Below, piece by piece: positions 7,040 to 15,090 of a stretch of DNA of 19,408 bases (position 1 is the stretch's first letter; each line of letters opens with the position of its first letter). Source of the stretch: DAOTXL01 sp034434895 (lineage in GTDB: Bacteria; Chloroflexota; Anaerolineae; JAAYZQ01). The translations under genes and the position numbers were made by a program. The notes beneath the pieces were generated by a model, which saw only the letters and a program-made list of their open reading frames with translations, did no database searches and had not been told where the DNA came from. The stretch covers positions 1 to 19,408 of the forward strand of contig DAOTYI010000122.1 of the NCBI GenBank assembly GCA_034434895.1, read 5' to 3'.

Positions 7040-8566
7040 ATGCTTCACTCACACCCTGTGGAGGAGGTGGCGGTGCGGCTGCATCCGCAGGATGATGTGG
7101 CCATCGCCAAAACAGAGCTGAGGGAGGGCCTCCTCCTGACCGTGGAGGAGGCCCCAGGCCCACAGGAACTGGTGGTGTGCGAGCCGATCCCTGTCGGCCA
7201 CAAAGTGGCGTTGCGGCCCCTCGCTCCCGGCGAGCCGGTGCGCCGCTACGGGCAGATCATCGGCTTTGCCGGCCGGCCGATCCGGCCCGGCGAGTGGGTT
7301 CACACCCACAACCTGAGCCTGCAAGAGCTGGACCGCGATCCGGCTTTCGGCGCCGATGTGCGGCCGGTGGAGGTTGTGCCGGACCGGCAACGCCGCACCT
7401 TTCTGGGCTACCGGCGGGCCGACGGGCGGGTGGGGACGCGCAACTATCTGGCCGTGATCTCGACCGTCAACTGTTCGGCACACGCCGCCCGCGAGATCGC
7501 CCGTCACTTTACGGCAGAGCGGCTGGCCCCTTTCCCGCATGTGGACGGCGTGCTGGCCCTGACCCACTGCCTGGGTTGTCCCATTCAGTACCCGCTGCTG
7601 CAACGGACGCTGGCCGGCATGGCCCGCCATCCCAATGTGGGTGGCTACCTGCTTGTCGGATTGGGCTGCGAGACCAATCAGGTGGCGGCGCTAAAGGCCG
7701 GCTTTGGCCTGACCGGCCCGGGGCTGGTCATCCAGGAGTTGGGCGGGCTACGTCGGACGGTGCAGGCCGGCATCGCCGCCGTGGAGGAGATGTTGCCGGC
7801 GGTCAATGCGGCGGTGCGCACGGCGCAGCCGCTTTCGGAGCTGATGCTGGCCCTGCAGTGTGGCGGCAGCGATGCCTGGTCGGGTGTGACGGCCAACCCG
7901 GTGGTGGGGCTGGTGGCCGACCAGGTGGTGCAACAGGGGGGCACTGTGGTCCTGGCCGAGACGCCCGAAATCTATGGGGCGGAGCACCTGCTCACCCGGC
8001 GGGCTGTCAGCCCGGAGGTCGGCCACAGGCTGCTGGCAATGGTGGACTGGTGGCGGGAATATGCCCGGCGGATGGGGGTGGACATGGACGACAACCGCAG
8101 CGTGGGCAACCAGGCAGGCGGTCTGACGACCATTTATGAGAAATCGCTGGGGGCGGTGGCCAAGGCAGGCAGTACGCCGCTGATCGCTGTATATGACTAT
8201 GCCGAGCCGGTGACGGCGCGAGGCTTTGTCTTTATGAATTCGCCGGGCTATGACCCGGTGGCAGTGACGGGCCAGGTGGCCGGTGGCTGCAACCTGGTGC
8301 TGTTCACCACCGGGCGGGGGTCGGTGCTGGGCTTCAAACCGGCCCCCTGCATCAAAGTCGGCAGCCATTCGGCTCTGTATGAGCGGATGGCCGATGAGAT
8401 AGACCTGGATGCCGGGCAGGTGCTGGCCGGCGTGGAGATGGCCCAGGTGGCCGCCAGACTGCTGGACCTGGTCGTGGCCGTGGCTTCGGGGCAGCCAACC
8501 AGGAGTGAGGCGCAGGGTGTGGGGGAGGCCGAGTTCTGCCCGTGGAATGTTGAGGGGGTGCTGTAA
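7040..8566 (+). CDS. UxaA-family dehydratase (altronate/galactarate dehydratase-like), fused SAF and catalytic parts
   Basis: The 508-residue product has the layout of altronate dehydratase. There is a small N-terminal SAF-like domain (about 1-100) containing GEWVHTHNLSL (84-94), then the large domain opening with the family block GYRRADGRVGTRNYL (123-137). Cysteines in VNCSA (C145), HCLGC (C177, C180) and GCETNQ are candidates for metal or cluster binding. UxaA-type enzymes dehydrate sugar acids to 2-keto-3-deoxy acids, so the cassette probably processes a polyhydroxy acid or a related substrate (inference). ATG 7040 follows a GAGGAGGAGG site, 24 nt after the preceding gene. Some family members carry the two domains on separate chains; here they are fused and complete. 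It is the last gene of the cassette. Confidence 0.86.
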   Translation: MLHSHPVEEVAVRLHPQDDVAIAKTELREGLLLTVEEAPGPQELVVCEPIPVGHKVALRPLAPGEPVRRYGQIIGFAGRPIRPGEWVHTHNLSLQELDRDPAFGADVRPVEVVPDRQRRTFLGYRRADGRVGTRNYLAVISTVNCSAHAAREIARHFTAERLAPFPHVDGVLALTHCLGCPIQYPLLQRTLAGMARHPNVGGYLLVGLGCETNQVAALKAGFGLTGPGLVIQELGGLRRTVQAGIAAVEEMLPAVNAAVRTAQPLSELMLALQCGGSDAWSGVTANPVVGLVADQVVQQGGTVVLAETPEIYGAEHLLTRRAVSPEVGHRLLAMVDWWREYARRMGVDMDDNRSVGNQAGGLTTIYEKSLGAVAKAGSTPLIAVYDYAEPVTARGFVFMNSPGYDPVAVTGQVAGGCNLVLFTTGRGSVLGFKPAPCIKVGSHSALYERMADEIDLDAGQVLAGVEMAQVAARLLDLVVAVASGQPTRSEAQGVGEAEFCPWNVEGVL

Positions 8567-8568
8567 GC

Positions 8569-8651
8569 GCCTATCCGAAACACTGTAGGGCAGGCTTTCC
8601 AGCCTGCCTGGACAGCCTCTCCAGGCTGTCCTACCCCTTTTTCGGATAGGC
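8569..8651. repeat. Branched palindromic (three-way junction) element, MITE-like
   Basis: Outer arms of 12 nt (8569-8580 and 8640-8651) are perfectly complementary, with GCCTATCCGAAA on the left. Inside, GTA (8585-8587) faces TAC (8632-8634) and encloses two hairpins: GGCAGGCT-TTCC-AGCCTGCC (8589-8608) and GGACAGCCT-CTCC-AGGCTGTCC (8610-8631). CTGTAA occurs directly at both ends (8561-8566 and 8651-8656), possibly a target duplication. It starts just after the UxaA-like stop codon and resembles the GTAGGGCA repeats at 1352 and 5833. The remaining sequence up to the mevalonate kinase (8657-8806) shows no convincing promoter. Confidence 0.85.
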
Positions 8652-8806
8652 TGTAAAGAGCCGGCAGCGGCGGTTTGTGTGGGGGGTCAGGCAAAGTTTT
8701 TGACTTTCGTTGTGTCCGTTGCATGGCCCGCCTCGCCACTCAACCGCCGCGCCGTTGGTCAGGCCGTTCAGCATTGTCGAGGTATGGTATCAGCAGGAGC
8801 GGGCAG

Positions 8807-9736
8807 ATGACGCTGGCGTATGCGTGTGGCAAGGTGATCCTGTTCGGCGAACACGCGGTCGTCTATGGCCGGCCGGCCATCGCCGTGCCGGTGACCGAAG
8901 TGCAGGCTCAGGCTTATATCGAACCCGGGCCGGCGGGACAGGGAGTGGTGGTTGTCGCCCCGGACCTGGATCGCCGCGTGATCGTGCGTGAAGCGCCGCC
9001 GGATGAGCCGTTGGCCCACATCGTGCGCGGGACGCTGCGAGCCATCGGCCGGGGTTCCGATCCAGACCTGACCATCACCATCACCTCCACCATCCCCATC
9101 GCCCGGGGGTTGGGCAGCGGCACCGCCGTTTCTACAGCCATCGTCCGGGCTCTGGCCAGGCACCTGGGCCACTGGTTCCCCTCCCAGGCCATCTCCGACC
9201 TGGTCTATCAGACGGAGGTGCTCTACCATGGCACCCCCTCCGGCATTGACAATACGGTGATCGCCTTTGAGAAGCCGGTCTACTTTGTCAAAGGGGTGAC
9301 GCGGGAGATCTTTTGGGTGGGGCGGCCTTTCCGGCTGGCGGTGGCCGATACCGGCCTCGCCAGCCCAACCTGGGAAGTGGTGGGCGACCTGCGCCGCCGT
9401 TACCAGGCCGATCCGACCCGCTATGAACCGCTCCTGGACCGAGTGGGGGAGATCGCCCTGGCCGCCCGTTCGGCCATTGTGCAGGGTCAGGAGGCAGAAC
9501 TGGGCCGGCTGATGGACGAGAACCACGCCCTGCTCCAGGAACTGGGGGTCAGTTGCCCTGAATTGGACCGCCTGGTGGCAGCCGCCCGTCAGGGGGGTGC
9601 TTTGGGGGCCAAGCTCTCCGGGGCAGGGAGGGGCGGCCATATGATCGCCCTGGTCACGGAGGAGACACAGGGGCGGGTGGACATGTTGTTGCGCCTGGCC
9701 GGCGCGGTCCGGGTCCTGATCACGGAAATCCGCTGA
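8807..9736 (+). CDS. mvk: Mevalonate kinase (GHMP kinase family)
   Basis: The 309-residue protein carries all three GHMP-kinase motifs. The N-terminal GKVILFGEHAVVYGRPAIA (8-26) is diagnostic of mevalonate kinase. The ATP-binding IPIARGLGSGTA (96-107) has Gly-Ser-Gly-Thr in place of the usual Gly-Ser-Ser-Ala. The C-terminal motif is KLSGAGRGG (269-277). HGTPSGIDN (141-149) provides the catalytic D148. It phosphorylates mevalonate with ATP in isoprenoid synthesis. The reading frame opens further upstream, but ATG 8807 is preferred because it follows AGGAG (8795-8799) at 7-nt spacing and gives the standard family length. No other mevalonate-pathway gene is in the window. The preceding UxaA-like gene is 240 nt away and the next gene is convergent, so it may be transcribed alone. 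Confidence 0.9.
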   Translation: MTLAYACGKVILFGEHAVVYGRPAIAVPVTEVQAQAYIEPGPAGQGVVVVAPDLDRRVIVREAPPDEPLAHIVRGTLRAIGRGSDPDLTITITSTIPIARGLGSGTAVSTAIVRALARHLGHWFPSQAISDLVYQTEVLYHGTPSGIDNTVIAFEKPVYFVKGVTREIFWVGRPFRLAVADTGLASPTWEVVGDLRRRYQADPTRYEPLLDRVGEIALAARSAIVQGQEAELGRLMDENHALLQELGVSCPELDRLVAAARQGGALGAKLSGAGRGGHMIALVTEETQGRVDMLLRLAGAVRVLITEIR

Positions 9737-9740
9737 GTCG

Positions 9741-9940
9741 GATGCCAGAGGTGGGGGGGACCGCCCCCAGGCATCAAGCGACTCAAGTCGCACCTCAGGG
9801 GCCTGCGGCCAGGCATCCACCGGCGTGGATGCCGCCGTCCGCCTGCGCGGACGGCCAGGGGCAGAGCGCCGCTCTGCCCCTACCGGTGCGATTTCCAATC
9901 GCCCGCGCCTTAACTTGATGCCAATGGGGGGGACCGCCCC
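9741..9940. repeat. Array of six or seven consecutive hairpins between convergent genes
   Basis: The 200 nt between the mevalonate kinase and the 80-residue gene are almost entirely palindromes. GATGCC/GGCATC (9741-9746, 9770-9775) encloses a G5/C5 stem. Then come GCGACT/AGTCGC (9778-9791), CCTG/CAGG (9802-9813), GGCATCCAC/GTGGATGCC (9812-9833), GCCGTCCGC/GCGGACGGC (9834-9855), an 11-bp stem (9857-9881) and GCGATT/AATCGC (9888-9902). A 16-nt string (TGGGGGGGACCGCCCC) occurs at both ends (9752-9767 and 9925-9940). It may act as a bidirectional terminator or transcript-end barrier, though no T-tracts are seen. Confidence 0.85.
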
Positions 9941-10182
9941 TATTCCCGGAAGAACTCGACCACCTCTTTCGCCTCTTCGGCCTCCATCACTTCCACAAAG
10001 CTGATGCGCGTCCAGGGGAAGATGAAGGCCGCGGCCCCCTCGGTCACATAATGCAGCGGTCGGCCATCGCGGCGACGCGGATTGGTGAGGATCAGGGCCT
10101 GATCCTTGGGGTCGGGCATCCTCTCGATCTCGGCCAGAATTGGATCCTCATTGAGCACATGGATGACCACTTCCAGAGACAT
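9940..10182 (-). CDS. Small conserved-looking hypothetical protein, 80 residues
   Basis: I do not recognise a family. The 80-residue product is acidic at its C-terminus (MEAEEAKEVVEFFRE, 66-80), has a strand-rich middle (HYVTEGAAAFIFPWTRISFVEV, split over 44-65) and has no cysteines, signal peptide or membrane segment. It looks like a real gene: ATG 10182 follows a good GAGGAG site, codon usage resembles that of its neighbours, and it lies 66 nt downstream of the FHA gene in the same direction. It may therefore be the last gene of the kinase-phosphatase-FHA operon, or an independent small gene. The TAG stop (9940-9942) touches the end of the hairpin array. Confidence 0.65.
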   Translation of the reverse strand: MSLEVVIHVLNEDPILAEIERMPDPKDQALILTNPRRRDGRPLHYVTEGAAAFIFPWTRISFVEVMEAEEAKEVVEFFRE

Positions 10183-10248
10183 ACCGCTTGCTCCTCAATC
10201 TCTACCGAAGCCAGGCCCTGGTCAGGGGCCGGGCTGTTGAACACAGGC

Positions 10249-10731
10249 TCACTTCAGGTGGACCGATAGGATCATCTTGCCAAGCTGGATCCGGTCGCCA
10301 TCCTTGAGGGGATAGGGCAACTCCGGGACCAGGCGGATGGCATTCAAGAAGGTGCCGTTCAGGCTGTTTAGGTCCTCGATGAACACCTGCCCCGCCCGGC
10401 GGGAGATGCGGGCATGTCGGCGCGAGATCCCTTTTTCGATGCCCCCTTCTGCTGTCAGGTCCACATCAGGGAAAATGGCCCGGCTGGCATCGAGGCGCCC
10501 CAACACCACCTCTTTCGACAGGGGAAGCTCTATGGTCCCCCCATCCTCAATGGACAACACCAGGGTGAGAAATCCACCCTTGTCCGTCCGGCTTCGCTCC
10601 GCCTCTGCCTTTATTTGATCGGTCAGTGGATCGGTGGCCTGTGCCCGGCTCGGTGCCAGGTAAGAGCCACACTCCTCGCAGAAAAGGGTGCCTTCGGGAT
10701 AGACATGATTGCAGAAGGGGCATTTAATCAC
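10249..10731 (-). CDS. Zinc-ribbon plus FHA-domain phosphopeptide-binding protein
   Basis: The protein has 160 residues from a GTG start. An N-terminal zinc ribbon has paired cysteines C4/C7 and C18/C21 (CPFC...CEEC). A linker of about 30 residues leads to a C-terminal FHA domain (about 55-160) with the canonical GR (78-79), SRRHA (103-107) and NGT (125-127). FHA domains bind phosphothreonine, so this is the expected reader of the kinase encoded three genes upstream. I chose the GTG at 10731 over an in-frame ATG at 10773 because it follows AGAGGTG, gives a clean zinc-ribbon N-terminus and overlaps the stop of the J-domain/VWA gene by 8 nt, typical of translational coupling. It is soluble, with no membrane segment. 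Confidence 0.87.
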   Translation of the reverse strand: MIKCPFCNHVYPEGTLFCEECGSYLAPSRAQATDPLTDQIKAEAERSRTDKGGFLTLVLSIEDGGTIELPLSKEVVLGRLDASRAIFPDVDLTAEGGIEKGISRRHARISRRAGQVFIEDLNSLNGTFLNAIRLVPELPYPLKDGDRIQLGKMILSVHLK

Positions 10732-12217
10732 GATGCACCTCTTTGGGCAAAATAGAAAGCCCCCGCGTGCCATACTGGATCTTTTTCCGCCCCTCCGATG
10801 ACAGGGTGCCGGTATGGGCCAGGCGGCCAGCCTCCAGCAGTGCAGCCCGGGCCAGCTCGGTCTCGCCCAGGTTGAGCAGGCGGGTGGCCAGGGTCTTGAG
10901 CCGGTCCACGGCCGCCTCGATCTGTCCGACCTCGATCTCGGCCATGGCCCGTTCCTGCATTTTGAAAATCACCAGTTTGCCCATGGCCGTGACAATGTCG
11001 GCCGGGACCGAGTCCCGCCGATCCAGATCGGAGCTGAAGGTCAGTGTCAGTTCCTGGCGGGCACGCACCGGCTGGGAGCCCACGGTCGGCACCTGGGCCT
11101 CCACAGCCACCTGCAACAGCCGGTGGCTGCCCGGACCATAACTACCGATCAGCAGCTCCAACATGACCGCCTGGGGGCGATGTCTCTCCAATGAGCCTAA
11201 CAGGACCCTGTCATCGGTAAACTGCAACTGACTGATCTGGGGTGAAACCAGGAATGCCTCCTTGAGCGACACCCGCTCGCCCAGATGGACAGACAGGCTG
11301 ACGCTGTGGGCAAAGGTACTCCCCAAGGCCTGGAGCCGCTCATGGAACACCTGGGCGATCCTGGCGCTTGAGTCTATGTAGAAAGACCCGCCCGGCGAGC
11401 CGCTCAGCGTGGCTACCTGGTCCAGCAGCTTCTCATTCCAGTCGGAACCGATGCCCATCGTCGTGATGGGGATCTGTTTTTGGCCGGCATATCTGGCCAG
11501 CTCAAGGCAGCCGGCCTCGTCACCATAGGTCTGGCCGTCGGTCAGCAGGATGAGATGGCTGATCTGTCCGCCGGGCGCCCCGGTATGCCAGCGCTCCACC
11601 TCTTCCAGGCCCAGTTTCAGGCCTTGCAGGATCTCTGTCCCCCCGCCCGCCCGGATGCTGTTGATGGCCGAGCGGGCGGCGGCCTTGTCCACCCCCCGTC
11701 GCCCAGGCAGGATCAGGCTGGCATGGTCGCTGAAGGCCACCAGCGAGAGAACATCCTCCGGCCCCATCTGCTCCAGAATGTACTGGGCTGCCTCCTTGGC
11801 CTGTTGCAGCCGGGCTCCTTTCATGGAGGTGCTGTGGTCCAGGATCAGGCCCAGGTTGAGGGGCAGCCGCCGGCTTTCGACCTGTTCGGAGGCCGAGAGT
11901 TCGATCAGGAGGTACAGGAGCTGGGGTTCGCCCAGGCAGGGCAAGATCCGCTGGCTGGGGGTGAGGCGCACGATCAGGGGCGGCGGCCGATCCCAGCCCT
12001 GTTGGCGTCGCCAATGGTCATAAACCTCCCGTTGCTGGGGGTCAATCAGAACTTCGTAGGCTTCCTGGACTTCACGAAATCGCTCGACCGCCTGCTCCTC
12101 GCTGCTGGTGTCGGGGTGGAAGCGGCGGGCCAGTTGGCGGTAGGCCTGCTTAATCGCCTGCTCGTTGGCATGGGGAGGGATGCCCAGGATGGCATAGTAA
12201 TCGTGCCTGAACTCCAT
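10724..12217 (-). CDS. J-domain fused to von Willebrand factor A domain
   Basis: This 497-residue protein opens with a complete J-domain (about 5-72) including the HPD triplet at 34-36, so it should stimulate a DnaK/Hsp70 ATPase. There is no Gly/Phe region and no DnaJ zinc finger. Next is a VWA domain (about 120-300) with an intact metal site: DHSTS (D127, S129, S131), T194 in GGGTEI and D227 in LLTDGQ. The last 190 residues contain a beta-rich segment and a helical region ending with EVGQIEAAVDRLKTLATRL-type repeats. VWA proteins usually bind partners through a divalent metal. It lies 14 nt after the PP2C gene and overlaps the FHA gene by 8 nt. The combination suggests an Hsp70-linked assembly factor in a kinase/phosphatase pathway (inference). 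Confidence 0.88.
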   Translation of the reverse strand: MEFRHDYYAILGIPPHANEQAIKQAYRQLARRFHPDTSSEEQAVERFREVQEAYEVLIDPQQREVYDHWRRQQGWDRPPPLIVRLTPSQRILPCLGEPQLLYLLIELSASEQVESRRLPLNLGLILDHSTSMKGARLQQAKEAAQYILEQMGPEDVLSLVAFSDHASLILPGRRGVDKAAARSAINSIRAGGGTEILQGLKLGLEEVERWHTGAPGGQISHLILLTDGQTYGDEAGCLELARYAGQKQIPITTMGIGSDWNEKLLDQVATLSGSPGGSFYIDSSARIAQVFHERLQALGSTFAHSVSLSVHLGERVSLKEAFLVSPQISQLQFTDDRVLLGSLERHRPQAVMLELLIGSYGPGSHRLLQVAVEAQVPTVGSQPVRARQELTLTFSSDLDRRDSVPADIVTAMGKLVIFKMQERAMAEIEVGQIEAAVDRLKTLATRLLNLGETELARAALLEAGRLAHTGTLSSEGRKKIQYGTRGLSILPKEVHRD

Positions 12218-12231
12218 GGATGCACCTGTTT

Positions 12232-13164
12232 TCAGGGGCCATGCGCCCCGGTGACGCGCGGCATCTGTCGGGCCGGCAGCGGCCAGCCTCTGGCAGCCAG
12301 GATGACAGAGATGTTGTCCTCCCCGCCGTTTCGGTTGGCCTCGGCAACCAGGTTCTGACAGGCGATGTCGGGGGTGGGGGCCGCTTCAATGATATCTACC
12401 ATCCTGGCTTCAGATACCTTGCCCCACAGGCCATCGCAACAAAGTAGCAGATACTGTCCGTTCTCCAGGTCGTGATAGAGGATGTCCGGTTCGATCCGGG
12501 GGCCCTGTCCCAGGGCTTTGTACAGGATGTTCCGCTGCAAGGTCACTTCCTCCGGGCTGGCCTGGCCCATCTCCACCAGCCGGGCCGCAATCGAGTGGTC
12601 ACGGGTCAGGCAGCGAAGGCTCCCTCGCTGGCCCAGATAGACGCGGCTGTCGCCCACATGGGCAATATGCACCCCGTCGCCCAGCACCAGGGCCAGGGTC
12701 AGGGTTGTGCCTGCCTCCGGCAGGCGGCGGCTTACAGCCTGATGTGCCAGACGGATGCCATCCTCCAGGAGGTCGTTGATCGGCGCTGGCCCGGCTGCAT
12801 CTTCCTCCTCCAGCATGGGCAGACAGAGGTGACGGATCACGTGACCAGCCACAAGCCGCACAGCAAAGGCGCTGGCCTGCTCGCCCCGGGCATGCCCCCC
12901 CATGCCGTCGGCAATGACAAACAGGCCCACCGGCAGGGGCGGTTTTCCCTGTTGCGCCATCGTAAACTGGCAGGCCAGGCTGGCGTCCTCATTGTGGTCC
13001 CGGACACGTCCCGGATCGGAGGCCAGCCCGATCAGCAAACCACCAGGGGCGGGCTGTTGACCCTTCTCATCCGGGGCGCTCGCCGCGGGAGCCTCCACGG
13101 GCGGCTGACCCTTTTCTCGCTTGAAAAGCTGGTGCAGAGCGACGAGTGCTCGATTCGGATTCAT
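12232..13164 (-). CDS. PP2C-family Ser/Thr protein phosphatase
   Basis: The 310-residue protein has an N-terminal extension of about 40 Pro/Ala-rich residues and then a full PP2C domain. The metal-coordinating acids are all present: D60 (RDHNED), D86 (IADGMGGH), D244 (CCDGLWG) and D283 (GGEDN). GDSRVYL (171-177) is also typical. It removes phosphate from Ser/Thr and is the natural antagonist of the kinase encoded 21 nt upstream. There is no transmembrane or sensory domain, so control must come from partners or from substrate availability. ATG 13164 follows an AGGAAGGA site. It is the second gene of the signalling operon. Confidence 0.92.
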   Translation of the reverse strand: MNPNRALVALHQLFKREKGQPPVEAPAASAPDEKGQQPAPGGLLIGLASDPGRVRDHNEDASLACQFTMAQQGKPPLPVGLFVIADGMGGHARGEQASAFAVRLVAGHVIRHLCLPMLEEEDAAGPAPINDLLEDGIRLAHQAVSRRLPEAGTTLTLALVLGDGVHIAHVGDSRVYLGQRGSLRCLTRDHSIAARLVEMGQASPEEVTLQRNILYKALGQGPRIEPDILYHDLENGQYLLLCCDGLWGKVSEARMVDIIEAAPTPDIACQNLVAEANRNGGEDNISVILAARGWPLPARQMPRVTGAHGP

Positions 13165-13185
13165 GAATCCTTTTCCTTCCTGCCA

Positions 13186-15090
13186 TCATGTGGGCAAGGC
13201 ATACACACGGTGATCCAGGGAGCCGACATAGACAATCCCATCCACCACAATCGGCGAGGAGGGCACCGGACCGCCGGTCACGTAACGCCACAGGCCACGC
13301 CCCTGCTGGGCCTCCACTGCGTGGATGGCGCCATCGTTCGACCCGACATAGACCACCCCATTGGCCACTGTCGGCGAGGAGGTGACGGCGCCGCCGGCAT
13401 CATATTTCCAACGCTGTCGGCCACTGCCCGCATCTACCGCGTATAAACATCCATCCACCGAGCCAACGTACACCCGATCCCCCTCGACAGCCGGCGAGGA
13501 GAGGACATACCCGCCGGTGCGAAAGCGCCACACCGGCCAGCCGGAGCGCGCATTCAGTCCATAGAGGTGTCCATCGGCGGAACCGATGTAGAGCAGATTA
13601 TCTTCTATCGCCGGCGAGGAGGTGACACGGCGGTGGGTGCAGTACTTCCATTTGACCTCACCGCTCCGCATGTCCAGCGCATAGATATAGCCGTCGTCAG
13701 AGCCAAAGTAGACCATCTCGTTGGCAATGCAGGGAGTGGATCGGATCGGCCCTGCCGACTGGAACTTCCAGACCACCCGCCCCGACTGGACGTTGACCGC
13801 ATACAGGCAGGCGTCGTCTGAGCCAAAGAAGACGTGGCCCAATTCCACCCGTGGCGAGGAGCGAACACAGCCGGCTGTGGCGCAACTCCAGGCCTTGCGT
13901 CCACTCCGCCGCGAGATGGCATACAGCGCCCCATCCTCCGAGCCGATCAGCACCATCTCCTCGTAGATACAGGGGGTCGAGGCAATCCCGCCATCGGTGG
14001 GAAATTTCCACAGAAACGATCCGTCACGGGCATCCAGGGCATACAGGTTGTTATCATAACAACCGATATACAACACACCGTCGGCGATGCGTGGTGAGGA
14101 GCGCACCTCGTCTTCACAGGTGAAGGTCCATTTGGGAGTCACCTCCTGGGGCATGAGGGAGGTAGCCCCGGCCAGACCCACCGTACCCAGGCCGGTTGTC
14201 ACCGGGCGCCGCCGTGGCAGGGCGTTCCCCAAGGCCTGAGCCATCTCGACCGCCGAAGCGAACCGATCCTGGACATCGTAGGCCAGGGCCTTCATGATCA
14301 CCGCCTCAACCTCGGGGGTGACGCCGGGATTGAACAGGCGGATCGGACGCTCGTGGAAGGTAAAGGGGGGTTCCAGGCGTGGGTCACGCGCCGTGAGCAG
14401 GTGATGCATGGTGGCTCCCAGGGCGTACAGATCGCCCCGTGGCTCAGCCACGCCCCGGTACTGTTCCGGCGGGGAGTATCCCTCGGTGCCGATCATCGTC
14501 CCCCGCTGGCCGTGTTCGAACACCTTGGCGATGCCAAAGTCAATCACCATGATGCGGCCGTCGTGACGCAGCATCAGATTCCCCGGTTTCATGTCGCGGA
14601 AGATGACCGGGGGTTTCTGGCTGTGCAGATAGGCCAGGACATCACAGACCTGGAGCGCCCAGTCCACGACCTCCTCCTGGCCATACGGCTGGCGGCGCTC
14701 CTCCAACAGGTCATCGAGGGCCTGGCCCTCGATAAACTCCAGGATCAGGTAGCTGCGGTTCCCTTCGGAGAAATAGTCAAAGATCTTGGGGATGGACGGG
14801 TGAGAAAGGCTGGCCAGGATATTGGCCTCACGCTCAAAGTTTTGGATGCCGAGACGGCGCAGACGCGGGTCGGGCGCGACGTTGCTCATCTCCTTAACGG
14901 CAACGATCTTGGTCACCGCGCTGAAGCGCAGGTCACGCGCCCGGTAGACGGCCCCCATTCCCCCTACACCCTGCACCGCCAGGATCTCATACCGTCCCTG
15001 GAGGATGGTGTGAGGGGGCAGGGTTCCCTCCGGTTGGGTGGCGGTTGGCCGCTCTTCGATTGTAATCCTGCGGGTGTCTAGCTGACTCAC
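13186..15090 (-). CDS. Soluble Ser/Thr protein kinase with C-terminal eight-bladed PQQ-type beta-propeller
   Basis: The 634-residue protein begins with a Hanks-type kinase domain (about 34-295): glycine loop GVGGMG (41-46), VAVKE lysine K66, catalytic FRDMKPGN (164-171, Phe replacing the usual His of HRD), DFG (184-186) and PPE (207-209). From W321 to the end come eight PQQ-like repeats of 40 residues each (W-x-x-x...SSP...VYVGS.DG.LYA pattern), enough for a closed eight-bladed propeller. No transmembrane segment lies between kinase and propeller, so unlike PknB/PknD-type receptors the sensor should be in the cytoplasm. The GTG at 15090 (GTGAGT) follows a GGAGAG site. It is first in an operon with PP2C, J-VWA and FHA genes, under the promoter at 15201-15229. 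Confidence 0.92.
   Translation of the reverse strand: MSQLDTRRITIEERPTATQPEGTLPPHTILQGRYEILAVQGVGGMGAVYRARDLRFSAVTKIVAVKEMSNVAPDPRLRRLGIQNFEREANILASLSHPSIPKIFDYFSEGNRSYLILEFIEGQALDDLLEERRQPYGQEEVVDWALQVCDVLAYLHSQKPPVIFRDMKPGNLMLRHDGRIMVIDFGIAKVFEHGQRGTMIGTEGYSPPEQYRGVAEPRGDLYALGATMHHLLTARDPRLEPPFTFHERPIRLFNPGVTPEVEAVIMKALAYDVQDRFASAVEMAQALGNALPRRRPVTTGLGTVGLAGATSLMPQEVTPKWTFTCEDEVRSSPRIADGVLYIGCYDNNLYALDARDGSFLWKFPTDGGIASTPCIYEEMVLIGSEDGALYAISRRSGRKAWSCATAGCVRSSPRVELGHVFFGSDDACLYAVNVQSGRVVWKFQSAGPIRSTPCIANEMVYFGSDDGYIYALDMRSGEVKWKYCTHRRVTSSPAIEDNLLYIGSADGHLYGLNARSGWPVWRFRTGGYVLSSPAVEGDRVYVGSVDGCLYAVDAGSGRQRWKYDAGGAVTSSPTVANGVVYVGSNDGAIHAVEAQQGRGLWRYVTGGPVPSSPIVVDGIVYVGSLDHRVYALPT

Noticed and set aside
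8675..8806. Upstream extension of the mevalonate kinase frame (44 extra residues)
   Set aside because: The conserved mevalonate kinase N-terminus begins a few residues after ATG 8807, which has a good ribosome-binding site; the extra residues are basic and family-unlike.
8657..8806. Promoter for mevalonate kinase (TTGACT at about 8699, TATGGT at 8783)
   Set aside because: Neither hexamer has a partner at 16-18 nt spacing, so no promoter is claimed.
13200..14110. Regular 120-nt periodic repeat, at first sight array-like
   Set aside because: The period equals 40 codons in frame and encodes the propeller blades; it is a protein repeat, not CRISPR or a DNA satellite.
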